In this document: piece after piece, positions 1-6,926 of the stretch
How the letters are laid out: each line of letters begins with the position of its first letter
Numbering within the stretch: position 1 is the stretch's first letter
From: Promethearchaeota archaeon
GTDB taxonomy: Archaea; Asgardarchaeota; Lokiarchaeia; Sigynarchaeales; SOKP01
NCBI GenBank assembly: GCA_030605085.1
Contig: JAUWBH010000180.1
Coordinates: forward strand, 1 to 12,281
Direction: 5' to 3'
DNA length: 12,281 bases
Notes under the pieces: model-generated
What the model was told of the DNA's origin: nothing
The model's database searches: none
What the model saw: only the letters and a program-made list of their open reading frames with translations
Position numbers and translations under genes: made by a program

Positions 1-478
1 TAAGACCAAACGCAAACAGCAATTCCGTTAATTGATGGAAATAAGTGTCAAAAAACTCAAAACCCATGGTTTTTCTGAATTTACTCATCGTCGCATGACT
101 GGGAGATTTTTTCAGATTGAGTGCCTTTAACCACATGGGGTGAGCATTTAAAATTCTCTCAGTCTGCCGATAACTATCGGAAATCATGGTTTGGGCCAAT
201 AAATGAATCAAAATTAGCGTCGTTATAGGAATATTGGGCCTTCCCTTAGAGTTAGGAGCCCGTTCTGGTTCGTGATAATCCATCTTAAAAAGGACCAAAT
301 CAACCACCGGACGAGACAATGCCAGGATGCGGGCAATATTATCGTAAGATTTGGGGGTTTTCTTCTTGATCTTCTCAATTTTCTCAATAGTATATTCCAA
401 CGGATAAGGCAGCTTAATTTCTTTTTTCTCCATTTGGTGGAGTAAAGATTCAAATGGAAGATATTCTTGATATATCAT
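1..478 (-). CDS. Transposase, N-terminal part (IS5/IS4-like DDE type), cut by window edge
   Basis: An uninterrupted minus-strand frame of 159 codons starts at the ATG at 478-476 and leaves the window at base 1, so only the N-terminal portion is present. After a basic, Lys-rich stretch (about residues 16-36) the protein has a helical region, then a segment of the form R-Q-T-E-R-I-L followed by P-S-H-A-T-M-S-K-F-R-K. This matches the N-terminal domain of IS5/IS1182-type DDE transposases, where a bundle ends in a P-x-H-[ST]-T-[LM]-S-x-F-R motif. The DDE catalytic residues would lie beyond the edge. An in-frame TAA just upstream (about 506) limits the start. Base composition is richer in G+C than the neighbouring DNA, which suggests recent arrival. 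The exact IS family is inferred from the motif only, and no terminal inverted repeat can be defined with one end missing. Confidence 0.7.
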   Translation of the reverse strand, partial: MIYQEYLPFESLLHQMEKKEIKLPYPLEYTIEKIEKIKKKTPKSYDNIARILALSRPVVDLVLFKMDYHEPERAPNSKGRPNIPITTLILIHLLAQTMISDSYRQTERILNAHPMWLKALNLKKSPSHATMSKFRKTMGFEFFDTYFHQLTELLFAFGL

Positions 479-873
479 GTAGATAATATATCTCGATTTT
501 GATTAAAAATAGATGTAATATGTAGGTATATATGAGCATATCACCCGGATATATAGGAACAGGGGATTCAATTCTCATTTGATCCAATTCAAAAATGAAA
601 TCCTCTAAATCGTAGTCAATAACCTTATAAACATCCCTTTCCATGACGATGATTCAAAATAGAAAGGAAAGATGATAATAGTTAGGTGATCAAAGCAACA
701 AGGGGAGAATTTAAAATTGACCAAGTCTTAATTATTTTATTAACAGTCTTTTTAAGGAAAATATATTAACGAAAAAGATATTTTATATGAATTTTTCACT
801 CTCTATCCAATTAATTATGTGAAAAATTGTTTTAATTCATAATATATAGCAGTATTAAATCAAAGGAATTTTA

Positions 874-945
874 TGGTTTAAAATACCAGAATCGATTAAA
901 TTTGTCTATTCAGGGAAATTAAATCAATGGGTTTCTGGAAAGGAT
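874..945 (+). pseudogene. Internal fragment of a leuC-like gene (24 codons)
   Basis: This 72-nt piece matches codons 156-179 of the intact leuC in this window (5192-5263) at 59 of 72 bases. Translated, it differs by one residue (Gln for Glu) over 24, covering the [10 protein letters not shown] and WVSGKD motifs. Of the 12 codons that differ, 11 differ silently. Such silent-site divergence means both copies were under protein-level selection for a long time before this one was reduced to a scrap; it is not a fresh duplication. Homology stops abruptly at both ends. The frame runs on into unrelated sequence until about 1065, and an in-frame TAA sits just upstream at 856. Confidence 0.75.
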
Positions 946-1110
946 TCTCTGCGTCGTATGGAAAGGTCTAGGCAAAGAAAATTATTGGGCGCAGGAACTA
1001 CAACTAAATGTGCTATAGATGGCATTATTTTCACCTTAATTTTTAGATTAATATCTAAATTATAAAAAATTTCAAATAATTTAACGATATATATAGAAAG
1101 GAATAAAAAT

Positions 1111-1140
1111 TTTTAACTTGAATTTTTTTTCAAGTTAAAA
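1111..1140. repeat. Perfect 12-bp inverted repeat (hairpin)
   Basis: TTTTAACTTGAA (1111-1122) is followed by six T and then its exact reverse complement (1129-1140). It lies 57 bp ahead of the gene at 1198 and just upstream of a TATA-like box. It could be a regulator-binding palindrome, a terminator for whatever once lay upstream, or an insertion scar. A random 12-bp perfect arm is unlikely, but AT-richness raises the odds somewhat. Confidence 0.6.
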
Positions 1141-1153
1141 TAGAATTTAAAAG

Positions 1154-1161
1154 CTATATAA
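1154..1161 (+). promoter_or_regulatory. TATA-like box for the gene at 1198
   Basis: CTATATAA preceded by the purine-rich AAAAG fits an archaeal TATA box with a BRE-like flank. Transcription would start near 1180-1186, leaving a short leader that still contains the ribosome site AGGTGGTGA. This is inferred from spacing and composition only. Confidence 0.4.
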
Positions 1162-1197
1162 TTTTGAAATTGTTAAATATTACTTAGGTGGTGAATT

Positions 1198-1593
1198 ATG
1201 GATAAACCAGATAAAATAGATAAATTGATCAAAACCTGGAGAGCTATTATTATTGGTGATCAAAAAAGCTGGGTTTTATTTGAAAATGGGACATGTGTGA
1301 TACTTATGGAACCACAAAAAGATTTAGAAAAACAAGCTACAGAACTTATCAAAAAGTGTGGTCCTGTTCATGTTGGAACTGAATCTGCTGATTTTGCAGT
1401 TATCAAGCTCGATAAAGACCCATATCCAGGTTGGGTTGTTACTGGACATCATTCTGACATTCTAAACTATGTTAGTCCAGATGAGTTTAAAGATGATAAC
1501 CCTTCTGATGTTGCTATTGGTTTGCTTGGAAGATTTTACCGTGAAGAAGATGGAAAGAGTCAAAAAATTGTTCATATTGAAGATAAAAGATAA
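1198..1593 (+). CDS. Small conserved-looking protein of unknown function (131 aa)
   Basis: A 131-residue soluble protein with no signal peptide or membrane segment. The ATG is preceded at good spacing by AGGTGGTGA, close to an ideal archaeal ribosome site, so the start is firm. The N-terminal half has alternating strands and a helix (residues about 14-55). The C-terminal half contains the compact motifs PGWVVTGHHSDILNYVSP and LLGRFYREE and ends in VHIEDKR, which look like a conserved core rather than random coding. I do not recognise the family with certainty. It sits 28 bp upstream of a leuC-like scrap and about 100 bp upstream of the epimerase gene on the same strand, so co-transcription is likely. 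Codon use matches its neighbours. Confidence 0.8.
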   Translation: MDKPDKIDKLIKTWRAIIIGDQKSWVLFENGTCVILMEPQKDLEKQATELIKKCGPVHVGTESADFAVIKLDKDPYPGWVVTGHHSDILNYVSPDEFKDDNPSDVAIGLLGRFYREEDGKSQKIVHIEDKR

Positions 1594-1620
1594 CTTCATT
1601 ATTTTGTGGGTTTTAAAAAT

Positions 1621-1695
1621 ATGGGATTAACAATTACAGAAAAGATTTTGAGAGATCAATGCGACAATAAAAACACTAAGGTAGTGTTTATATGA
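1621..1695 (+). pseudogene. leuC-like start fragment forming a 24-codon mini-ORF
   Basis: From the ATG at 1621, the first 15 codons match the start of the intact leuC (4727-4771) at 39 of 45 bases. They encode [15 protein letters not shown] against [15 protein letters not shown]. Homology ends at about 1665. The frame then runs nine more codons to a TGA (1693-1695) that overlaps the ATG of the epimerase gene as ATGA. The piece is therefore a severed gene start that may now act as a translated leader coupled to the next gene. Its order relative to the other scrap (874-945) is reversed compared with a normal leuC, which points to rearrangement. Confidence 0.7.
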
Positions 1696-3245
1696 AAAAA
1701 GAAATTGTCTTTTTACCTGGTGCTAGTGGTTCAATGGGATTTGAAGCATTCAAAGAATTATGGAAACGACGCGATAAATATGATATTGTTCTTTTGCAGC
1801 GCCCCTCAAAAAAAAATAAAAAATTATTCAAACCCTATGAGAGAAAATGTGGAATTAAACCTATTCCTGGAGAGGGGATTGTCAATGGAAAGGGTTTGAA
1901 GATAATCTGGGGAGATGCTACCAATTATGATGATATAGCAGAAGCATGTAAAGGAATTGACTGGTGTCTTTGTCCAATGGCAATTATCCCACCTGCAGCT
2001 GATCGAAATCCTGAAATGGCCAAGGCTGTAAATACTACTGCAATTGAATATATTATAAAAGCTATAGAATCACAGCCAGGAGGTGCTGATCAAATTAAAT
2101 TTATTTACACGGGAACAGTAGCAGCCACAGGTGATCGCCTACTCCCTATTCATCATGGCAGGATAGGGGATCCTATGAAACCTGGCATTTTTGATTTTTA
2201 TGCTACAACAAAAATTGGAGGAGAGATGGCTATATGTGAATCAAATTTAAAATATTGGGCATCTTTAAGGCAAACATTTATCACGATCCCCGATATAATG
2301 TCCCTTATGGATCCAATTATGTTCCACCAGCCAATTAATTCATTTATGGAAAATAATACTTCAAAAGATGCAGGTAGAGGACTAATCAATTGTTTAGATG
2401 TTCCTGAAGACTCCAATTTTTGGCGTAGATGTTATAATATGGGTGGAGGACCTTCTTGTAGAATTACATATTATGATTTTTTGAATGAAATAATGAAAAT
2501 GAATGGTGTAGGTAAGATTGATGATATCACGGAACGTAAGTGGTTTACATTGAGAAACTTTCATATGCAGTATTTTGATGATAGTCATGAACTGAATGAA
2601 TATATTCATAACTGGGGTGATACTATGGAGGATTATTTTAAACTTGTGAAAGATAAGCAACCTTTCTTTTTGAAAATCGTGGCGAAATTATGTCATTGGT
2701 CTAAGAGATTTCAGAAATTTGTGCAAAAAGCGACACGTAAAAAGCTAAAGGCTCAAGCATTAGATAAGACTGGAACACTGTATTGGTATCAAAATAAAAT
2801 GGATATGAGAATTTCAGCATTTTACAAGGATTATAAAACCTTTGAATCTATCCCAGATTGGGGAGTAGATATGCCAATGATGAGTGATCCAGAGCCAGAA
2901 TGGTACCCATTAAATCATGGTTATGATGAAACTAAGGAAAAGCTTTTTTTAGAAGTTCTTCAAGGAGCGGCAGAATTCAGAGGCGGTAAATGTCTATCAA
3001 ATGAGTGGGATGGAGACATGTATACTAAAATAAAATGGAAATGCGCATTTGGACATGAATTTGAGCTAAAGCCATATACAGTTCTTAAAGCAGATCATTG
3101 GTGTGCTGAATGTTTACCGCCACCATGGAATTATGATGAGCAAGCTAAAAAGAATCCCTTCTTTGCTCAGGTATGGTATCCGAATCATGATATGGATGAA
3201 AAGAATTTCTATCCAGAAGATTGTTATAAAGATATTGTCGATTAA
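1692..3245 (+). CDS. NAD-dependent epimerase/dehydratase-like SDR with C-terminal zinc-finger-like tail
   Basis: A 517-residue protein. Residues 1-320 or so form an extended short-chain dehydrogenase/reductase: the Rossmann motif GASGSMG (10-16), an acidic WGDATNYDD stretch (73-81) typical of adenine-ring contacts, YTGTVAATG (139-147), and the catalytic pair Y170-x3-K174. This predicts NAD(P)-dependent chemistry on a sugar- or sterol-like substrate, which cannot be identified. The rest is unusual: a basic helical linker (about 325-355), then a tail with C451-x3-H455 and C471-x2-C474 in a W-K-C-x3-G-H-E-F / H-W-C-x2-C setting, resembling a treble-clef or zinc-ribbon fold. Typical family members are about 300-350 residues, so the last 170 are an addition. 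A weak ribosome site (AAGGTAGTG) precedes the ATG, and the start overlaps the stop of the leuC-like mini-ORF. The SDR call is firm; the metal-binding role of the tail is inferred. Confidence 0.8.
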   Translation: MKKEIVFLPGASGSMGFEAFKELWKRRDKYDIVLLQRPSKKNKKLFKPYERKCGIKPIPGEGIVNGKGLKIIWGDATNYDDIAEACKGIDWCLCPMAIIPPAADRNPEMAKAVNTTAIEYIIKAIESQPGGADQIKFIYTGTVAATGDRLLPIHHGRIGDPMKPGIFDFYATTKIGGEMAICESNLKYWASLRQTFITIPDIMSLMDPIMFHQPINSFMENNTSKDAGRGLINCLDVPEDSNFWRRCYNMGGGPSCRITYYDFLNEIMKMNGVGKIDDITERKWFTLRNFHMQYFDDSHELNEYIHNWGDTMEDYFKLVKDKQPFFLKIVAKLCHWSKRFQKFVQKATRKKLKAQALDKTGTLYWYQNKMDMRISAFYKDYKTFESIPDWGVDMPMMSDPEPEWYPLNHGYDETKEKLFLEVLQGAAEFRGGKCLSNEWDGDMYTKIKWKCAFGHEFELKPYTVLKADHWCAECLPPPWNYDEQAKKNPFFAQVWYPNHDMDEKNFYPEDCYKDIVD

Positions 3246-3260
3246 ATTAAAAAAATAACA

Positions 3261-3290
3261 AATATTTTCTTAAGAATAAAATTTTTTCTC
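3261..3290 (+). terminator. Possible terminator after the epimerase gene
   Basis: A 10-bp palindrome TTCTTAAGAA (3267-3276) is followed by a run of six T (3282-3287), 22 bp after the epimerase stop. A U-tract is the usual archaeal termination signal, but in such AT-rich DNA the evidence is modest. Confidence 0.35.
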
Positions 3291-3321
3291 CACAAGCAGA
3301 ATTAAATTAAAGTATGGTCTC

Positions 3322-4602
3322 ATGATCCACCGAAAAGATGTCATTTTGTTAGGAATGATGGCTTTCACATTGGGCTTGTTCACCGTCTTGGAAGGAATGT
3401 TATTCAATTTATTTATTTTGGATGTTCTGGAATTAACATATTTTGAAATTGGTATCATGGTTTCTATATCTGCGGCTGTTGGAACAACATTTTTTATCAT
3501 TTGGGGAGCTGTTAGTGATAATACCAGATCACGCTTTGGTCGTAGGCTTCCCTTCATCCTTTTGGGGGGGTTGAGTGTTAGTATTTTAATAATTTTGTTT
3601 TCTTTTTCAAATTCTCTGCTTCTGCTTATTATAATTGATGGCATTTTTATCGCAATCGAGATGAATGCATTAAGACCTGCTTTTCAATCCTTAGTCACGG
3701 ATTTAACTGAAGTCCATGAACGAGGAAAAATTTCGTCGTATTTACGAATTAATAACTTAATGGGTGCTGGTTTTTGTCTTGTATTGACATTCTTTTTCAT
3801 TATGGGTATTCGATCTCCAAAATTTGAAGCATCCATTGGGGTGTTAACCAGCGAAAGCTTCTTTTATATTTGCCTGATTTCCGGGGTATTTTTAATGATT
3901 ATTCCTTTTCTTCTCTTTATTTTTATCAAAGAACCTTCAGTTGACACCCCTGTAAAAAAATGGCATTCAGAAATAATAAATACATTTAAGCTTTCTGAAA
4001 TCAGGAAAGAAAAGGATTTTTTTTATTTTTTGCTCGGAAATGTACTGATTTATACAGGCTTGTTTTCTTTCATTCCATTTTTTTTTCCTTATTTCTTACG
4101 AAAATTTACACTAGGAGAAATGATATTGATTTTACCATTCTTGGGATTAGGTCTTTTATTAGGATTCATTCTTTTTGGTTATCTCAGTGACAAATGGGGG
4201 AGAAAAAAATTGACGATTTTTGGAAATTTCGGTGCAGTAATATGTTTTTTTACAATGTGGGTAAATGAAGTCTTATTAGGAAGTCTTTTTATGATTTGGT
4301 TGATTTTAATTTTTTTTGTAGGTTTAGGGGGTATTGGATTTGCTATTATCACTTTTGCCTGGGTCTTAGATTTAGTCCCATCAGAAAAACGAGCCCAATT
4401 CATGGGCTATAACAATATCGTTACTGGCTATTCCCAAATCCCTGGTGCACTATTAGGAGGATATATTGCATTCTATTTTGGAGTTCCTTTTGTATTTCTA
4501 ATGGTTTGCATATTTTTTATTTGTTCAATTCTTCTTTTTCTAAAAGTAAGAGAAATTCTTATTGACAACATGGACAAACTTGGAAATTCGCGAACCAAAT
4601 GA
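3322..4602 (+). CDS. Major facilitator superfamily (MFS) transporter
   Basis: A 426-residue, very hydrophobic protein with about 12 predicted membrane helices in two halves. The loop after helix 2 carries SDNTRSRFGRR (65-75), and the equivalent loop of the second half carries SDKWGRKK (289-296), the paired D-x-x-G-R-[RK] signature of MFS carriers. A charged central loop (about 204-232) separates the halves. The long first signature resembles those of sugar/cation and related carriers, but the substrate cannot be told. No ribosome site is visible before the ATG, which follows an AT-rich stretch at a distance fitting a leaderless or near-leaderless message. It is separated by 76 bp from the epimerase gene and by 124 bp from leuC, all on the same strand. 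Confidence 0.85.
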   Translation: MIHRKDVILLGMMAFTLGLFTVLEGMLFNLFILDVLELTYFEIGIMVSISAAVGTTFFIIWGAVSDNTRSRFGRRLPFILLGGLSVSILIILFSFSNSLLLLIIIDGIFIAIEMNALRPAFQSLVTDLTEVHERGKISSYLRINNLMGAGFCLVLTFFFIMGIRSPKFEASIGVLTSESFFYICLISGVFLMIIPFLLFIFIKEPSVDTPVKKWHSEIINTFKLSEIRKEKDFFYFLLGNVLIYTGLFSFIPFFFPYFLRKFTLGEMILILPFLGLGLLLGFILFGYLSDKWGRKKLTIFGNFGAVICFFTMWVNEVLLGSLFMIWLILIFFVGLGGIGFAIITFAWVLDLVPSEKRAQFMGYNNIVTGYSQIPGALLGGYIAFYFGVPFVFLMVCIFFICSILLFLKVREILIDNMDKLGNSRTK

Positions 4603-4726
4603 ATGAGTTTTTGAATTAGTCTTATCAATGCAATGTTTATAAGAAGGAATAAAAATTTAAAATATAATTTATTTTCTAATTTAATTATTTGAGCTTCTTG
4701 ACACATAATTAATAGGTTAAATTGCC

Positions 4727-5998
4727 ATGGGATATACAATTACAGAGAAGATTTTAAGAGATCATTGCGATGAGAATGTTTCTGCTGGAGATTTCATATT
4801 AGCTAATATCGATAAATGTTTAGCAAATGATATCACAGCACCTATTGCAATTCAAGTTTTTGAGGAAATCGTTGATGGTACGGAAAAAGGGGTATTCGAC
4901 GCTAAAAAAGTAATATTAACACCAGATCACTTTACGCCTAATAAAGATGTAGCTTCAGCAGAACAATGTAAGATTCTCAGAGATTTTGCCTACAAAAATA
5001 AAATAGTTAATTATTTTGAAATCGGGCGAGTTGGAATTGAACATTGTCTTATTCCAGAACAAGGACTTGTATCTCCCGGTGATGTTTTTATTGGTGCCGA
5101 TTCTCATACATGTACTTATGGAGCTCTAGGAGCCTTTTCTACTGGTGTAGGATCAACAGATTTAGGTGTAGCATTAGCACTAGGACAATGCTGGTTTAAG
5201 ATTCCCGAATCAATTAAATTTGTGTATTCGGGAAAACTAAACGAGTGGGTTTCCGGAAAAGATTTAATATTATATACGATTGGGCAAATAGGAGTAGATG
5301 GTGCTACATATAAAGCCATTGAATTTACCGGAGAAGTTATAAATAATTTGACAATGGCAAATCGACTTACAATGTGTAATATGGCAATTGAAGCTGGCGC
5401 AAAAAACGGGATTATAACTCTTGACAAAATTACCGAAGCTTACTTAAAAAATGTAGGAATTATGAATTTTAAAAAATATGAGAGCGATAGCGACGCAGAA
5501 TATTACGATACGATAGAGTTTGAATGCAATAACATTGAACCCCAAGTAGCCTTACCACATTCACCAGAAAACTCTAAACCGATTTCCGAAGTGGATGCGA
5601 TGAAAATTAATATCGATCAAGCTGTCATTGGGTCTTGCACGAACGGTCGCTTAGAGGATTTAAGAATAGCGGCTAAGATTCTTAAAAAGCAAAAAGTACA
5701 TTCTAATGTAAGATGTATCGTTATTCCAGGTACTCAAAACATATATCTTGCTGCCATTAAGGAAGGATTAATTGAAGTCTTCCTTGATGCAGGAGCCATT
5801 ATATCAACACCCACATGCGGTCCTTATTTGGGAGGTTTTATGGGGATCCTCGCGGCAGGAGAAAGAGCTATATCCACAACTAATAGAAATTTTGTTGGGA
5901 GGATGGGACACATAGAAAGCGAAGTTTTTTTATCAAGCCCAGCTATAGCTGCAGCTTCAGCAATCAAAGGCTCTATTACATCCCCTAAATATTTATGA
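4727..5998 (+). CDS. leuC: 3-isopropylmalate/homoaconitate dehydratase large subunit (LeuC type), one cluster Cys missing
   Basis: A 423-residue aconitase-superfamily large subunit, normal in length for the archaeal/clostridial LeuC class. It would isomerise 2-isopropylmalate (or a homologue) with LeuD in leucine or related synthesis, using a [4Fe-4S] cluster. Intact motifs include [42 protein letters not shown] (cluster Cys at 304) and [10 protein letters not shown]. Cys364 is present, but the third ligand, expected in TCGPCLGGHMG, is Tyr367: [11 protein letters not shown], with Phe371 also replacing the usual His. One G-to-A change (TGT to TAT) would explain the Cys loss. The enzyme may be inactive, have an altered cluster, or be diverging in function. 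The stop overlaps the next gene's first ATG. Choosing between isopropylmalate and homoaconitate from sequence alone is unsafe. Confidence 0.9.
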   Translation: MGYTITEKILRDHCDENVSAGDFILANIDKCLANDITAPIAIQVFEEIVDGTEKGVFDAKKVILTPDHFTPNKDVASAEQCKILRDFAYKNKIVNYFEIGRVGIEHCLIPEQGLVSPGDVFIGADSHTCTYGALGAFSTGVGSTDLGVALALGQCWFKIPESIKFVYSGKLNEWVSGKDLILYTIGQIGVDGATYKAIEFTGEVINNLTMANRLTMCNMAIEAGAKNGIITLDKITEAYLKNVGIMNFKKYESDSDAEYYDTIEFECNNIEPQVALPHSPENSKPISEVDAMKINIDQAVIGSCTNGRLEDLRIAAKILKKQKVHSNVRCIVIPGTQNIYLAAIKEGLIEVFLDAGAIISTPTCGPYLGGFMGILAAGERAISTTNRNFVGRMGHIESEVFLSSPAIAAASAIKGSITSPKYL

Positions 5999-6519
5999 TA
6001 ACGATAAAGGTGGAATTTTTGAGAGGAAAAGTAATAAAATATAATGAAAAAAATATCAATACTGACCTAATTATTCCGGCAAGGTACTTAATTAAATCCG
6101 ATCCCGATTTTTTAGCAGAACATTGCATGGAAGATTTAGATCCTGAATTTAATCAAAAAATAAAAGAACTTGACGCAAAAATTCTAATTGCAAATGGTAA
6201 TTTCGGATGCGGCTCAAGTAGAGAACAAGCTCCGATTGCGATAAAATCAGCAGGAATTAAATGTGTTATGGCTCCATCTTTCGCAAGAATCTTTTTTAGA
6301 AACGCAATCAATATAGCTTTACCAATAATCGAATTTAAGGATATTGACCTAATAAGTAATGAAGATGAATTAGAATTAAACCTTGAAGAGGGCCTTATAA
6401 AGAATTTAACAACCCATGAAAAGTTTATAATAAAAAAAATACCCGCATTTTTACAAGAAATTATATCAGCAAACGGATTAGTTAATTTCGCTAGAAAAAA
6501 AATTCTTAAAAATATATAA
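5995..6519 (+). CDS. leuD: 3-isopropylmalate/homoaconitate dehydratase small subunit (LeuD type)
   Basis: The swivelling small subunit that closes over the active site of LeuC. Counted from the ATG at 5995 (174 aa) it shows [11 protein letters not shown] (22-32), the substrate-specificity loop YLIKSDP (31-37), [10 protein letters not shown] (43-52) and the active-site loop [11 protein letters not shown] (68-77), followed by [15 protein letters not shown] and a C-terminal [11 protein letters not shown]. The residue after SSRE is Gln78, where most LeuD have His. The ATG overlaps the leuC stop (ATGA), but a good ribosome site ahead of TTG 6019 gives a 166-residue product with the normal N-terminus, and I think TTG is the real start. 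The overlap implies coupled translation and a fixed LeuC:LeuD ratio. After the stop comes a T-rich stretch that may terminate transcription. Confidence 0.9.
   Translation: MITIKVEFLRGKVIKYNEKNINTDLIIPARYLIKSDPDFLAEHCMEDLDPEFNQKIKELDAKILIANGNFGCGSSREQAPIAIKSAGIKCVMAPSFARIFFRNAINIALPIIEFKDIDLISNEDELELNLEEGLIKNLTTHEKFIIKKIPAFLQEIISANGLVNFARKKILKNI
6005..6013 (+). promoter_or_regulatory. Ribosome site that favours a TTG start for leuD
   Basis: TAAAGGTGG lies five bases ahead of TTG at 6019-6021. Starting there gives a protein beginning (M)RGKVIKY, the usual LeuD N-terminus, whereas the ATG at 5995 adds eight residues that LeuD proteins normally lack. Confidence 0.55.
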
Positions 6520-6650
6520 CCTCATTCAAGGTTTTTGAAAAAAATCAACTTATAATGATTTTAGATTTTTCGCTTATATCTCTATACCATGCTCGCGAAG
6601 ATTATTTAAATGCAAATTATAAATTATTTATATTTTAATTTTATACTTAC

Positions 6651-6670
6651 TACCATTTATAACCATTTAT
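6651..6670. repeat. Tandem 10-mer, [TA]ACCATTTAT twice
   Basis: TACCATTTAT is followed directly by AACCATTTAT, and ACCATTT appears again near 6726. Its role is unknown; it could be a regulator site or simple AT-rich slippage. Confidence 0.4.
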
Positions 6671-6691
6671 TCTTGTATCTATATAGGAATG

Positions 6692-6703
6692 ATCGAATTC
6701 GAT
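6692..6703. promoter_or_regulatory. 12-bp palindrome ATCGAATTCGAT
   Basis: A perfect palindrome in AT-rich intergenic DNA, with its CG steps standing out from the background. It shares the ATCGA half-site with the inverted repeat at 6780-6803. It is a possible operator for cdhD; no regulator is identifiable here. Confidence 0.35.
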
Positions 6704-6779
6704 AATTAAACATATTTAAGTAATTACCATTTCCGAAAATTTTGGGGGGAAAATTCTACTAAAAAAGGAAAAAAGACGA

Positions 6780-6803
6780 AAATCGATGTAAATAGATCGA
6801 TTT
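6780..6803. promoter_or_regulatory. Inverted repeat AAATCGAT-8 nt-ATCGATTT
   Basis: Two 8-bp perfect arms are separated by eight bases, 57 bp ahead of the ATG at 6861. The ATCGA core repeats that of the palindrome at 6692-6703. It is a candidate operator or an RNA hairpin in the leader. Confidence 0.4.
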
Positions 6804-6860
6804 CATTCAATTAATTTTAAATTCTATACAATAATTCCCTATCTATCAAAATACTAAAAA

Positions 6861-6926
6861 ATGAAAAATAAAAGTAAGTGATTTGAAATTTCTTTCGAAG
6901 AAATTAGTAAAAAATTAGCAGAATTA
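6861..6926 (+). other. Probable N-terminal coding part of cdhD with an in-frame TGA
   Basis: From the ATG at 6861, in the same frame as the cdhD frame at 6927, lie six codons, then TGA (6879-6881), then 15 sense codons encoding FEISFEEISKKLAEL. That amphipathic stretch is what the N-terminal helix of CdhD proteins looks like (compare the KLSDI-type start remembered from Methanosarcina), so the gene probably once began at 6861. An 8-bp hairpin (6887-6894 with 6898-6905, loop TCG) begins five bases after the TGA. No ATG, GTG or TTG lies in frame between the TGA and 6927. Confidence 0.5.

Larger units (their letters stand above)
479..1197. other. Gene-poor scar region between transposase and first small gene
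   Basis: About 720 bases without a convincing intact gene. The contents are: the presumed right flank of the insertion sequence; a 64-codon minus-strand frame (644-450) overlapping the transposase start, which has no ribosome site or recognisable motif and is not called; very AT-rich DNA (660-865); a leuC-like scrap (874-945) whose frame stays open to about 1065 but then encodes nothing I recognise; and a perfect hairpin followed by a TATA-like box ahead of the gene at 1198. It looks like a recombination scar rather than a functional intergenic region. Confidence 0.5.
6520..6860. other. Intergenic region rich in short palindromes, upstream of cdhD
   Basis: About 340 bases without a gene. Contents: a T-rich stretch just after leuD; a tandem 10-mer (6651-6670) with a third ACCATTT near 6726; a 12-bp palindrome (6692-6703); an inverted repeat of 8-bp arms (6780-6787 and 6796-6803); and TATACAATAA near 6825, which could be the TATA element for cdhD. 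Together these suggest a regulatory region for the gene at 6861/6927. Confidence 0.5.

Noticed and set aside
223..453. Minus-strand 76-residue frame inside the transposase region
   Set aside because: It is in a different frame from the transposase, which runs uninterrupted through the same bases to the window edge with recognisable motifs; this one is a basic, low-complexity shadow.
450..644. Minus-strand 64-residue frame overlapping the transposase start
   Set aside because: No ribosome site and no recognisable motif, and the second half is simple hydrophobic AT-rich translation. It could be a remnant, but there is too little to call a gene.
3270..3644. Minus-strand 124-residue frame over the start of the MFS gene
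   Set aside because: The plus-strand MFS signature motif occupies the same bases; the minus translation is a Lys/Asn-rich shadow.
5116..5427. Minus-strand 103-residue frame within leuC
   Set aside because: It lies wholly inside a clearly coding leuC with strong aconitase-family motifs on the plus strand.
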